Shown: positions 19,023 through 28,099 of the stretch, piece by piece
Layout of the letters: each line of letters starts with the position of its first letter
How positions within the stretch are numbered: the stretch's first letter is position 1
Translations under genes and position numbers: made by a program
From: Methylomonas methanica
Lineage (GTDB): Bacteria > Pseudomonadota > Gammaproteobacteria > Methylococcales > Methylomonadaceae
Direction: 5' to 3'
NCBI RefSeq assembly: GCF_001644035.1
Contig: NZ_LUUG01000100.1
Location: 1-61,919, forward strand
Length of the DNA: 61,919 nucleotides
Notes under the pieces: model-generated
The model's input: the letters and a program-made list of their open reading frames with translations, nothing else
Database searches by the model: none
What the model was told of the DNA's origin: nothing

Positions 19023-19706
19023 ATGCACAAAGTGTTAATTATCGATGACGACGTGGAACTGGCCGGTCTATTCCAGGAATATCTGGCGCAGGACGGTTTT
19101 GCGGTGGACGTCAGCCATACCGGCACATCCGGACTGCAATATGCCCTGTCCGGCGACTATCAACTGGTGATTTTGGATATCATGCTGCCGGACATCAAAG
19201 GCACCGAGATATTGGCGCGCATTCGGCTGGAAAGCCGGGTTCCGGTACTGATGTTTACCGCCAAGGGCGACGAGGTAGACCGGATTATCGGTTTGGAATC
19301 CGGCGCCGACGACTACGTCCCCAAGCCCTGCACGCCCCGGGAGCTTGTGGCGAGAATCCGCGCAATTTTGCGGCGAACCCACCCTGCCGCCAATGTATTG
19401 CCAGGACCGTTTGTGACCGGCCCATTGAAACTGTGGCCGGAAAAGCGCAAAGCCGCGTGGTTTGAACAAGACCTGGATCTAACCAGTACCGAGTTCAATT
19501 TGCTGGAAACCTTGGCCAGTCAGGTCGGCCGGGTGGTCAGCAAAAACGAACTCTCCGAAAAAGCCCTGGGGCGGCCACTGGCACGTTTCGACCGCAGCAT
19601 TGATGTGCATATGAGCAGCATCCGCCAAAAACTCGGCAATCAGCCGGATGGCCGCTCTTATATCCAGACCGTGCGCGGCCAGGGCTACCAGCTGATTAAG
19701 GAATAA
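19023..19706 (+). CDS. cpxR: OmpR-family response regulator, CpxR-like
   Basis: A 227-residue two-component regulator. The receiver domain has the acidic triad (IIDDDVE), the phosphoacceptor D52 in VILDIMLPD, the switch residue in MFTAKGDE and the Lys in DYVPKPCTPREL. The C-terminal winged helix is OmpR-type (LTSTEFNLLETLASQVGRVVSKNELS, SIRQKLG, TVRGQGYQL). An adjacent sensor kinase starts 1 bp after the stop. The CpxP-like divergent gene and the CpxR box support assignment to the envelope-stress Cpx group rather than generic OmpR. Confidence 0.88.
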   Translation: MHKVLIIDDDVELAGLFQEYLAQDGFAVDVSHTGTSGLQYALSGDYQLVILDIMLPDIKGTEILARIRLESRVPVLMFTAKGDEVDRIIGLESGADDYVPKPCTPRELVARIRAILRRTHPAANVLPGPFVTGPLKLWPEKRKAAWFEQDLDLTSTEFNLLETLASQVGRVVSKNELSEKALGRPLARFDRSIDVHMSSIRQKLGNQPDGRSYIQTVRGQGYQLIKE

Positions 19707-19707
19707 G

Positions 19708-21180
19708 ATGGGCCGACTGTTTTGGAAGTTTTTCTTCGCGTTCTGGTTGGCATTATTAACAGCAGGCATCGGCGTGGGTACCGCCGTTTGGCTCAGACAC
19801 ACCGCGCAGCAAAACCAAACGGCCAAGCAGGCCGATGTTGTCGATATCAGACGCGCCTCGCTGGTCAAGCTGGCCGCCAGCACGTTGCCGCATGGCGGCG
19901 TCAAGGGCTTGCACGACTTTATTCAGACCTTGCAAAACACCCGTTTCCCACCGATATACGCGGTAGACGATACAGACCGGGAATTGTTGGGCAGGCCGTT
20001 AGCGGCAGAGGTATTGCAACAGGCCAGAGCCTTAAACCGAAAAAATGCCTACCCGGATGCCATCCAAATGGTTGCGGCCGACGACGGCCATCGTTATCTG
20101 CTTTTCGTACCCTTGCCCGAGCACGGTTTTGGCGACTTATTCAGGCCCTCATTTCCGGGCGGCAGCGCTGGACTGCCGCCAATGGGCTTTGACGGCCCTA
20201 TCCCCGGAGACCGGCCCCCACCGCCTCCCGATGACCGCATTCGCCGCCCGCGTAACGAACCGCCCTCGCCGATTTTACCGATAGTCTCCGGGGGCGTGGC
20301 CAGTCTGCTGTTCAGCGGACTCTTGGCCTGGTATTTCGCCACACCAATCCGCAGCTTACGCGATGCTTTCAACGCCGTCGCCCAAGGCCGACTGAATACC
20401 CGTATCGGTAAGGCAATGGGTAGACGTGGCGACGAATTGGCGGACCTAGGTCGCGACTTTGACCACATGGCCCAGAAGATCTGCTCGCTCATTAATGCCC
20501 AGCAACATTTGCTGCACGATGTGTCCCACGAACTTCGCTCGCCGTTGGCGCGTATCCAGGCGGCTATCGGTCTAGCCCAACAACAACCGGAAAAATTGCC
20601 GGCCATGCTGGAACGTATCGAACGGGAATCGCAACGTATCAGCGACCTAGTCGGCGAACTATTGATGCTATCGAAGTTGGAAGCGGGCGTGGCGCCGGGA
20701 AAAATCGACCGAATCAATCTCGCTGATCTGTTGGCCGACATTGTCGCCGACGTGCGTTTCGAGGCAGAACCAAAACGTGTCGAACTGAGCTATCACGGCA
20801 ACATCGATGCGGTAGTCGAATGCCAAAGCGAACTATTGCATCGCGCTATCGAAAACGTGCTGCGTAATGCCGTGCAACATTGCAAAACCGCCGGCACGGT
20901 ATTAATTGCCGCCGATTTCGGTAGCGATAATCGTCGCTTAAGAATTCGGGTGGACGATGACGGCCCTGGGGTAGCGGATCAGGATTTGACGGCAATTTTT
21001 CAGCCGTTTTTCCGCAGCGGTCAACCGCAAAAACCGCACAGCACCGGCCTTGGGCTCACCATCGCGCATCGAGCCGTTGAGGCGCATGGCGGCAGCATCA
21101 GCGCCAGCAATCGGCCGCAAGGCGGTTTAAGTGTGCTGATTGAGATCCCGTTTCCAACGCCGCAAGCAAACGAGAGGTAA
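19708..21180 (+). CDS. cpxA: Sensor histidine kinase, CpxA-like
   Basis: A 490-residue inner-membrane kinase. A first helix (about 8-28) and a second (about 190-212) flank a periplasmic sensor region. HAMP follows, then the H-box [16 protein letters not shown] with the phosphorylated His, and the ATPase domain with N box ([11 protein letters not shown]), G1 (DDDGPGV) and G2 ([15 protein letters not shown]). Just before the second helix is a proline-rich stretch ([20 protein letters not shown]) that typical CpxA does not have. It is co-transcribed with the regulator and followed at once by a small exported protein gene. Confidence 0.85.
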   Translation: MGRLFWKFFFAFWLALLTAGIGVGTAVWLRHTAQQNQTAKQADVVDIRRASLVKLAASTLPHGGVKGLHDFIQTLQNTRFPPIYAVDDTDRELLGRPLAAEVLQQARALNRKNAYPDAIQMVAADDGHRYLLFVPLPEHGFGDLFRPSFPGGSAGLPPMGFDGPIPGDRPPPPPDDRIRRPRNEPPSPILPIVSGGVASLLFSGLLAWYFATPIRSLRDAFNAVAQGRLNTRIGKAMGRRGDELADLGRDFDHMAQKICSLINAQQHLLHDVSHELRSPLARIQAAIGLAQQQPEKLPAMLERIERESQRISDLVGELLMLSKLEAGVAPGKIDRINLADLLADIVADVRFEAEPKRVELSYHGNIDAVVECQSELLHRAIENVLRNAVQHCKTAGTVLIAADFGSDNRRLRIRVDDDGPGVADQDLTAIFQPFFRSGQPQKPHSTGLGLTIAHRAVEAHGGSISASNRPQGGLSVLIEIPFPTPQANER

Positions 21181-21182
21181 GT

Positions 21183-21578
21183 ATGTTTAAACTCAAAAAG
21201 TGGATTACGGCCCCGCTGATAGCTTTACTGTCGGCATGGGCACTAAGCGCGAACGCTGACCCGTTTCACCATCACGGCGGTCGACATTTTGGCGGACATT
21301 TCCGTCCGGGTTTTAGCTTCTACTTTGGGGCTCCACTTTATCCCAGACCGTTTTACCCGGCTTATCCATACTACCCGGCATATCCGTATTACCCGCGGGA
21401 AATTATCACCGTACCGGTGCAACCCCCGGTCTATATCGAGCGCGAGCGCAGTCAACCCCAGAACAGTCCCTTAGCCGAAGGCTATTGGTATTACTGTAAC
21501 GATCCGGCCGGCTACTATCCTTACGTAAAAGAGTGTGTAAATGGCTGGCAACAAGTCGAGCCCACGCCGCAGAATTAG
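21183..21578 (+). CDS. Exported His/Tyr/Pro-rich small protein
   Basis: A 131-residue protein with a signal peptide (about 1-25, ending SANA). A His/Gly-rich segment ([13 protein letters not shown]) follows, then a Tyr-Pro-rich repeat ([13 protein letters not shown]), and a C-terminal module [25 protein letters not shown] with two conserved Cys. That module recurs in exported proteins of proteobacteria but has no known activity that I can name. It starts 2 bp after the kinase gene, so it likely belongs to the stress operon. Confidence 0.75.
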   Translation: MFKLKKWITAPLIALLSAWALSANADPFHHHGGRHFGGHFRPGFSFYFGAPLYPRPFYPAYPYYPAYPYYPREIITVPVQPPVYIERERSQPQNSPLAEGYWYYCNDPAGYYPYVKECVNGWQQVEPTPQN

Positions 21579-21593
21579 CAGGAGACCGCAAAC

Positions 21594-22109
21594 ATGAACA
21601 CTAAAAACCAAATGGCGGGAATCTGCGCAGCGCTGGCCTTGAGCGGCTGCGCCCATATGCCCTCCGGCCCCAGCGTGATGGCGCTACCAGGCACCGGTCT
21701 GTCGTTTGAGCAATTCCGCCAGGACGATTATCAATGCCAGCAATACGCGGCCGGACAAGTCGGTGCCACGCCAAATCAGGCCAGCGCCGATAGCCAAATA
21801 GGCAGTGCGGCGGTCGGCACCGCAGTCGGTGCAGCTGCCGGTGCCGCGCTAGGCGGGGGCGGCGGAGCGGCTATCGGCGCGGGCACGGGTTTGGTAGCCG
21901 GGACTATCGTCGGCAGCGGCGAATCAAGACGCTCCGGCTATGCCACTCAACAAGGTTACGACAACGCCTATGTGCAATGTATGTATGCCAAGGGCCACCG
22001 AGTACCCGTATCCGGGCAGTTTTCTTACCAGTCGCCGGCACCCAAAACCTCACAACCCAGTATTCCGCCGCCACCACCCGGCTTGCCACCGCCACCACCG
22101 TATCAGTAA
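21594..22109 (+). CDS. Glycine-zipper lipoprotein
   Basis: A 171-residue predicted lipoprotein with lipobox LALSGC (Cys at about position 19). A glycine-zipper segment (VGTAVGAAAGAALGGGGGAAIGAGTGLVAGTIVG) resembles SlyB/Rcs-type and YMGG outer-membrane proteins. A conserved YDNAYVQCMYAKGHRVP follows, and the C-terminus is Pro-rich. It is the last gene of the cpxRA-like run (15 bp after the previous gene) and is probably an envelope component. Exact role unknown. Confidence 0.78.
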   Translation: MNTKNQMAGICAALALSGCAHMPSGPSVMALPGTGLSFEQFRQDDYQCQQYAAGQVGATPNQASADSQIGSAAVGTAVGAAAGAALGGGGGAAIGAGTGLVAGTIVGSGESRRSGYATQQGYDNAYVQCMYAKGHRVPVSGQFSYQSPAPKTSQPSIPPPPPGLPPPPPYQ

Positions 22110-22119
22110 CAATCAGGAA

Positions 22120-22153
22120 GGGCTTGCGGAACTAGAAAGTCATCCGCAAGCCC
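22120..22153. terminator. Hairpin between the lipoprotein and autotransporter genes
   Basis: Arms GGGCTTGCGGA (22120-22130) and TCCGCAAGCCC (22143-22153) are perfect 11-bp complements with a 12-nt loop. The loop contains the autotransporter stop codon. The stem lies between convergent genes and could stop both transcripts. No clear U-tract is visible. Confidence 0.55.
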
Positions 22154-24900
22154 GCTTCCACGATATGGTCGGAAATATTGGCTTGGCCTAAGCGGGTTTC
22201 GTAACGCACGAACCCGGAGCCGCCATTAGCTAAAGTAGCGCTGACCGAACCGCCGAGGTTGAGATAATCGCGGTCGGGCTCACCGGTCTGAATCGTAAAA
22301 TTGCCCTGCCCCGACTCGGCCTGAGCCAAACGCATATGGATCAGCCGGTTGTCGTTAAGGTATTGATGCTCCCATTCCACGCGCGCCGCCGGCGTGATCA
22401 CGCCCCACGGCGTGCTGAGCGCATAACTGATTTGGGTACCGAGATTGCTGACGAAGGAATGATTGATTTGCTCGCCGGTGATGATGTCGAAGCCGTTGCC
22501 GCTTTGCTCCTGATATTGGGCGATGTTCATGCCTAAATACTCCAAACGCAGATAAGGCCCGACGGCCCATTCGTCCCAATTGAAGTCTTTGCCGCCGCTT
22601 AATGCAAAACCGTATTGATTGCCGGTGGTTTTAGATGTGGATTGGCCGGCGAATCCGGAATAAGCATATTGGCGATTGAAGGCATAGTCATTGCCGCCAT
22701 AATTTCCCACCCAATCCAGATAAATATCCTCGGGCAGATAATAGCTACCGTAAATCGCACCCAGATAGGTGTCGCTACTCATATTACCGGCTGAATCGGC
22801 GTACTGCGTGGAAGCGTGCGTGTAGTTAAACGCCGCGCCAACGACCAATTTATCGCTAAGCCGATAATCAGCACCGCCCGTCACGGTGCGCGCTTGCGAA
22901 TCAAACCCGCGATCCCAGGCGTCACCTTGCAGAGTGGCAAAATTAAACCGGGTTTGTAAAAACAGGCCCAACGGCGAATCGCGGAACAACTCGTCATCGC
23001 CGGCTGCGCCGCCTAGCCCCTGAGAGCCCGAGGTGTTGGCGGATAATTGGATACCGTTAAAATTAACCGACAAAGGCGCACTGCCGCCGCCAGCGCGTAA
23101 GCTCGCCAATCGGGTGAGCGGACCATCCATGCGCGTCGCGCCCAATTTCACCGGCCCGGCCATCTGGCTCGGCACTTGATCGGGAGTCAATGCCGCAACG
23201 GCACTGGTTTGCTGCTCAGGACTGAGCGCCTGTAGTTGCAGGCACCGGGTAGCCAAAATACCGCTTGGAGTAGCGCAAGCTTCGTTTAGGGCAGGCGCAA
23301 AGGTCTGTTGATTGAAGGTTAACTCCGGCGCCGTAGTAGTCTCTGCGGCAAAAGGCTGCAAGCTCCAGGGCGCCAATTGGCCTCGACCGCCACCGAAACT
23401 GCGTATCGCCCCCAGCAGATACTGATTTTCCGGCAAAGTCGGATCGATGTAGATATTGTAATCGCTGCTGATGCTGCTTAATTGGCTCACACCATCCGTC
23501 AACACCAGTCGACTGGCATATAGCGCGGCACCGGGCGTGCTATTACCATCGACTAACTGCAAGCCGTTGCCGCTCGCCACCGTCACCGAACCCCAAGCAA
23601 AGTTATTCACTGAACCGGCCGTGGTCTGGCCTTGATCGCTGCCCATCAAACTCATCGTATGTTGTGTCGCGCTGGGGCCGCTGAAAACCAGATCGGCATT
23701 CGCGGTATTCCACAGCGTATTTTGGGTACTGGCATTATTGAAGTCGCCGGTCACGATGAAAACATCGCCGGCACCGCCCACCAAATAGCCGCTGGAACCT
23801 ATGGAAAGATTATTGAATTGATTGGTCGATGGATCACTCTCATAGCGGCCGTTATTCGTGAAATTGCCGGTAAACGCCACCGACGTATTTACAGTTCTGA
23901 AAACACCGTCGTTACTGACATTGCCGTCAAACCGATGCGGATTGGTACCGGAGATATCGACGCGTCCTTGTGCGCTATTGTAGAAATCGCCGGCGCCGGT
24001 AATGAGTCCGGTTTGCGCCAGATTGAATTGGCCGGTATTGCTGATGATCCCGGTATTGTTCAGCACGCCGTGATTGTTAAAAGTACCTTGGTTACTCAGT
24101 TGTCCGGCATTGCCGAAACTGCCCTGATTAACCAATTCGCCGACGTTTGTCAGCGTATTGCCGATTACATTGTTGATGCTGCCGCTATTGACCATCTGTC
24201 CAGCATTCTCAAGTACGCCTTGATTGTTGATGGCACCAAAGTTGGAGAAAACCCCTGAGCTATGACTGAGCGTAGCGCTGTTATTGATTAATGTGCCGTG
24301 GTTGCTGAAATTGCCGCCGGTGCTGTAATAGTAACCCGGCAACGTGCTGAAGCTGTCGCTGGAGGCAATGGGACTTAGCGCTAAGGGTGTAACACTGACC
24401 TGGAATGGCGCGAAACCGGGAATGCCATTCTGATCGTTCCCAAACCCGCCAGCGACGTTTGGCTGGTAAACAAAATCCAACGTTGACCCGAGGCCAATAA
24501 AATACGTACCCGGCGTTTTGGGTGCAGTGAGTTGGCTGGAGAACGATCCGCTTTGGCTACCAAAACCGGGATAGATTACTCCCGAGAAAAAGCCGGCGGA
24601 ACCGGCTTGAGCCGGGGCAATCCACGCAGTATAAAGCTGGATGACGCAACCTGGACAATAACTGGTATCGCCTTCCTGGATGCTGTAACTACCAGCCAAA
24701 TTGACGCTGGAACCCGAACCTACTGTTGCCGAATTACCGGCAAAACTGCCGCTGCTCACGCCGGCAAAGGACGGTTGAGTAATGGTGATGTTGCGCCCAA
24801 TCACCGACCACGTTACGTCGGACGACAACGAATCTGCTAGCGAAGACTCCGAGGCGCAAGCCAGCAAAAACCCAATCCGCATTGGACCATTTAATTTCAT
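22132..24900 (-). CDS. Autotransporter with N-x-G repeat passenger
   Basis: A 922-residue surface protein. The N-terminal export signal is short (MKLNGPMRIGFLLACASESSLADS). The passenger (about 170-400) is built of degenerate N-x-G units such as SNHGTLINNS, LENAGQMVNSG and LSNQGTFNNHG, which would stack as a beta-helix. The last 270 or so residues form an autotransporter barrel (FNYTHAS...YGSYY, YLRLEYLGM) ending in an aromatic residue (GLRMTF). No protease or lipase motif is visible. The start is ATG 24900 or GTG 24903, and no strong ribosome binding site is seen. It may act as an adhesin; the substrate is unknown. Confidence 0.8.
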   Translation of the reverse strand: MKLNGPMRIGFLLACASESSLADSLSSDVTWSVIGRNITITQPSFAGVSSGSFAGNSATVGSGSSVNLAGSYSIQEGDTSYCPGCVIQLYTAWIAPAQAGSAGFFSGVIYPGFGSQSGSFSSQLTAPKTPGTYFIGLGSTLDFVYQPNVAGGFGNDQNGIPGFAPFQVSVTPLALSPIASSDSFSTLPGYYYSTGGNFSNHGTLINNSATLSHSSGVFSNFGAINNQGVLENAGQMVNSGSINNVIGNTLTNVGELVNQGSFGNAGQLSNQGTFNNHGVLNNTGIISNTGQFNLAQTGLITGAGDFYNSAQGRVDISGTNPHRFDGNVSNDGVFRTVNTSVAFTGNFTNNGRYESDPSTNQFNNLSIGSSGYLVGGAGDVFIVTGDFNNASTQNTLWNTANADLVFSGPSATQHTMSLMGSDQGQTTAGSVNNFAWGSVTVASGNGLQLVDGNSTPGAALYASRLVLTDGVSQLSSISSDYNIYIDPTLPENQYLLGAIRSFGGGRGQLAPWSLQPFAAETTTAPELTFNQQTFAPALNEACATPSGILATRCLQLQALSPEQQTSAVAALTPDQVPSQMAGPVKLGATRMDGPLTRLASLRAGGGSAPLSVNFNGIQLSANTSGSQGLGGAAGDDELFRDSPLGLFLQTRFNFATLQGDAWDRGFDSQARTVTGGADYRLSDKLVVGAAFNYTHASTQYADSAGNMSSDTYLGAIYGSYYLPEDIYLDWVGNYGGNDYAFNRQYAYSGFAGQSTSKTTGNQYGFALSGGKDFNWDEWAVGPYLRLEYLGMNIAQYQEQSGNGFDIITGEQINHSFVSNLGTQISYALSTPWGVITPAARVEWEHQYLNDNRLIHMRLAQAESGQGNFTIQTGEPDRDYLNLGGSVSATLANGGSGFVRYETRLGQANISDHIVEAGLRMTF

Positions 24901-25029
24901 CACACTGTTAATTTGCTACGCGCTTGGATTGTGGGATTCGGACAAATCTGCGCATTAGATTAGCCGAAACATTCAACAAAGCAACCGCATCGCTCCGGTA
25001 CTCTAAACGATGCGGAACATGACAATAAT

Positions 25030-25596
25030 CTACAAAGACCCCAAATAAGCCGCCACAGCCTTGATGTCGTCATCGCTGAGCGATTGTGCCAGCGCATTCA
25101 TTTGCGGGGCCTTACGCGCGCCTTTTTTGAAATCGGTCAGTTGTTTGGCTAAATATTGCGGGTGCTGACCGGCCAGTTTCGGCACCATGCCCATGCCCTG
25201 CGCATTATTGCCGTGGCAACCCAGACACATTGCTGCTTTGTCTTTGCCCAGCTTGACCAAATTGGCATCGCTGCTGCCGGCCGATTTGCCGTGCAAACTG
25301 GCGTAATACGCGGAAATATTTTGAATGTCGGTGTCGTTCAAGCCTGAAGCAAGCGGTTTCATTACCTGATTTTCGCGTTGCCCGTTGCGGAATTTATTCA
25401 GCTGGCTCTCGATATACACCGCGCTTTGCCCTGCCAGACTGGGCCATAAGGGGCTGCTGCTGACGCCGGCCACACCGTGACAACCTTGACACGCGGCGGC
25501 TTTGGCTTTGCCTGCCTCGATATCCGCCGCGTTGGCGCCGGCGGCGAACAGCCCCAGCATGACGATATATTTCATTTTATGATATTTATTATTCAT
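25030..25596 (-). CDS. Di-haem cytochrome c4
   Basis: A periplasmic electron carrier of about 188 residues. A signal peptide (KYIVMLGLFAAGANA) is followed by two homologous cytochrome c domains with haem motifs CQGCH and CLGCH. The cytochrome c4 signatures WPSLAGQSAVYIESQLNKFRNGQR and VPKLAGQHPQYLAKQLTDFKKG are clear, with Met ligands in the MKPLA and MNALA regions. The start at 25596 was chosen because AAGGGTGA lies upstream; longer open frame upstream lacks support. It could feed a terminal oxidase such as the ba3-type enzyme encoded further right. Confidence 0.88.
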   Translation of the reverse strand: MNNKYHKMKYIVMLGLFAAGANAADIEAGKAKAAACQGCHGVAGVSSSPLWPSLAGQSAVYIESQLNKFRNGQRENQVMKPLASGLNDTDIQNISAYYASLHGKSAGSSDANLVKLGKDKAAMCLGCHGNNAQGMGMVPKLAGQHPQYLAKQLTDFKKGARKAPQMNALAQSLSDDDIKAVAAYLGSL

Positions 25597-25731
25597 CGAG
25601 ATCACCCTTGTTTGGCTTGTTGTACAATCCTGACGACATAATGCGCTATCAGGCTTCTGCATCATAGTCAGGCAGCATTGACTAAGCAAACCTAAAATCC
25701 CTCCAACCCACTCGAACCAAAGGAATAGGCC

Positions 25732-27393
25732 ATGTCGTGGTTGCTATCGCTTTTTAATCAAGATTCCGTTCCACACACATTACTAATTATTAGTTTGGTA
25801 GTCGCCAGCGGCCTGGTTTTGGGCAGAGTATCGCTGGCCGGCATTCAACTGGGTATCGCCGGCGTATTGTTTTCCGGATTGCTGTTCGGACATTTCCAGC
25901 TGACGATCAATCCGGAAGTCATGCATTTTTTGCGCGAATTCGGCTTGGTACTGTTCGTTTACGCGATTGGTTTACAGGTCGGTCCCAGCTTCGTCAGTTC
26001 GTTCTTCCGTTACGGATTGCGTCTGAATGGCATGGCCGCCGCGATTGTGCTTTTAGGTGCATTGATCACAGTATTGATCAGCATTTTCGGCGCTATCCCC
26101 ATGCCCGTAGCGGTGGGCCTATTTTCCGGTGCCACTACCAATACCCCGTCGCTGGCCGCCGCCCAACAAGTATTGAGCGGGATTGCCGGCATCGATAGCG
26201 AAACATTGAAAATGCCGGGCCTGGGGTATGCAGTGGCTTACCCATTCGGTATCGCCGGCATCATTCTGGCCATGCTGTTGAACAAACGCTTGTTTAAAGT
26301 CGATATAGCCGACGAAGCCAAAAACTTTGCCGACCAACAACAGCAAGACACCCATGTGCCGATATGGAAAGATTTGCGAGTGGAAAACCCTAATCTGAAC
26401 GGTTTGACGCTGCGGCAAATTCCGTTTTTCGAAGGCATGAACGTGGTGATGACGCGGATTCTGCACAACGGCGCAGTAGATGTGGCCGGTCAGGAAAGCC
26501 GCCTGGCGATTGGCGATACCATCCGTCTGGTCGGCGAACGCGAACCCTTGGAACAGCTGAAAATTCTGATCGGTCCGGAATCGGATATCGATCTGAAACA
26601 AATTGCCACTAATTTGCAAAGCCGACGACTGGTAGTCACCAATAAATCAGCGATCAATCAAACCGTCGGCAATCTGTGCATGCTTTACGGCGTGACCATT
26701 TCCCGGATTCATCGTCCCGATGTTGAGTTCTCCCCCACCAGCAACGTGCATGTGCATTTCGGCGATGAATTGAATGTCGTCGGCAGCGAGGAAGCGCTGA
26801 ACAGTATCGAAAAAGCCCTGGGTAACTCGCTCGAAGAACTGGCTCACCCGCAAATCATGCCAATCTTTATCGGCATTTCGCTGGGGGTGTTATTAGGCAG
26901 TGTGCCGATGTATTTGCCCGGTATTCCCTCGGCGGTCAAACTGGGCATGGCCGGCGGGCCGCTACTGGTAGCCATTATGCTGAGCAGAGTGGGCAATTGG
27001 GGCACGATGACCTGGCATCTGCCGAAAAGCTCCAACATCATTTTAAAAGACATCGGCATTGTGCTGTTCCTGGCCTGCGTCGGTTTGCATTCCGGCGATC
27101 AATTCGTCGAGACGCTGGTGAAAGGCGACGGTTTTTACTGGATGGCCTGCGCGGCGATGATAACATTGCTGCCCCTACTGATCATCGCCGCCGTTGGCAG
27201 GATAGTCTATAAACTCAACTTCCTGACGCTTTGCGGCCTACTGGCCGGCAGCATGACTGATCCGCCGGCTTTGGCGTTTGCCAATAATCTTAGCCCGTCC
27301 GCGGCTGTGTCGATGGCTTATGCGACCGTGTACCCCTTGGTCATGATTTTACGGATCATTGCCGCGCAGTTGATTATTTTGTTGGTAAATTAA
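25732..27393 (+). CDS. Putative transporter, AspT/YidE family with TrkA-C domains
   Basis: A 553-residue inner-membrane protein with two bundles of about five membrane helices (roughly 10-185 and 375-553), the AspT/YidE duplication. Between them is a cytoplasmic part with two TrkA-C-like domains (MNVVMTRILHNGAVDVAGQESRLAIGDTIRLVG; GVTISRIHRPDVEFSPTSNVHVHFGDELNVVG). The family motif GATTNTPSLAAAQQ in the first half is mirrored by GSMTDPPALAFAN in the second. Substrates of this branch are not established. Confidence 0.85.
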   Translation: MSWLLSLFNQDSVPHTLLIISLVVASGLVLGRVSLAGIQLGIAGVLFSGLLFGHFQLTINPEVMHFLREFGLVLFVYAIGLQVGPSFVSSFFRYGLRLNGMAAAIVLLGALITVLISIFGAIPMPVAVGLFSGATTNTPSLAAAQQVLSGIAGIDSETLKMPGLGYAVAYPFGIAGIILAMLLNKRLFKVDIADEAKNFADQQQQDTHVPIWKDLRVENPNLNGLTLRQIPFFEGMNVVMTRILHNGAVDVAGQESRLAIGDTIRLVGEREPLEQLKILIGPESDIDLKQIATNLQSRRLVVTNKSAINQTVGNLCMLYGVTISRIHRPDVEFSPTSNVHVHFGDELNVVGSEEALNSIEKALGNSLEELAHPQIMPIFIGISLGVLLGSVPMYLPGIPSAVKLGMAGGPLLVAIMLSRVGNWGTMTWHLPKSSNIILKDIGIVLFLACVGLHSGDQFVETLVKGDGFYWMACAAMITLLPLLIIAAVGRIVYKLNFLTLCGLLAGSMTDPPALAFANNLSPSAAVSMAYATVYPLVMILRIIAAQLIILLVN

Positions 27394-27463
27394 AACCGAC
27401 TCATTTGTCTGATGGACTGGTTCAGCAGCTAAAATCGCCGAGCCAGCCCAAACTCCTGCTGCG

Positions 27464-28099
27464 ATGACATCGACCTTAATCGTCAACTACCAGAATCTGG
27501 CTCCCCGCGATGGAGAGCTGTATTTGCTGCAAGCTTTCTACCCACAAACCATCGCAGACAATTACTTTAACAACCTCCTGCATAACCTGGCCTGGCAAAC
27601 CGAGCAAATTCATATCTTCGGGCGCTGGGTGCCGGTGCCGCGCTTGATGGCCTGGTACGGCGACCCAGGCGCCGACTACCGTTATTCCGGGATCGATCAC
27701 CAACCATTGCCCTGGACCCGCGAACTGCAAACCCTACGCACCGACGTCGAAACCGTTTGCCGACAAGCGTTCAATAGTGTTTTAGCCAATTTATATCGCG
27801 ACGGCCACGATTCGATGGGTTGTCATGCCGACAATGAAAAAGAGTTAGGCCAGAATCCGCAGATAGCATCGCTGAGTTTCGGCGAAACGCGCTTGCTGCG
27901 CTTTCGCCATGCCCACAGCCGCACGACGCTGGATATTGAGCTGAGTCACGGCGACTTGTTGATCATGGCCGGCGAGTTGCAACACCACTGGCGCCACGAA
28001 CTGCCCAAAACTCGCCTAGCCAAGCAAGCGCGTATCAATCTGACTTTTCGGCGGATTGTGTCAACGCCCACTTCGCCCGCGCTATCCGCAGCGCGTTAA
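27464..28099 (+). CDS. AlkB-like Fe(II)/2-oxoglutarate dioxygenase
   Basis: A 211-residue protein resembling AlkB/ALKBH2-type nucleic acid demethylases. The substrate-lid sequence FGRWVPVPRLMAWYGDPGADYRYSG is followed by NSVLANLYRDGHDSMGCHADNEKELG, which contains the iron-binding HxD. The distal His is in HHWRHELPK and the 2-oxoglutarate-binding Arg in RINLTFR. It probably repairs alkylated DNA or RNA. Its last 65 bp overlap the convergent sulfatase-family gene, so the two C-termini are encoded on opposite strands of the same DNA. Confidence 0.88.
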   Translation: MTSTLIVNYQNLAPRDGELYLLQAFYPQTIADNYFNNLLHNLAWQTEQIHIFGRWVPVPRLMAWYGDPGADYRYSGIDHQPLPWTRELQTLRTDVETVCRQAFNSVLANLYRDGHDSMGCHADNEKELGQNPQIASLSFGETRLLRFRHAHSRTTLDIELSHGDLLIMAGELQHHWRHELPKTRLAKQARINLTFRRIVSTPTSPALSAAR

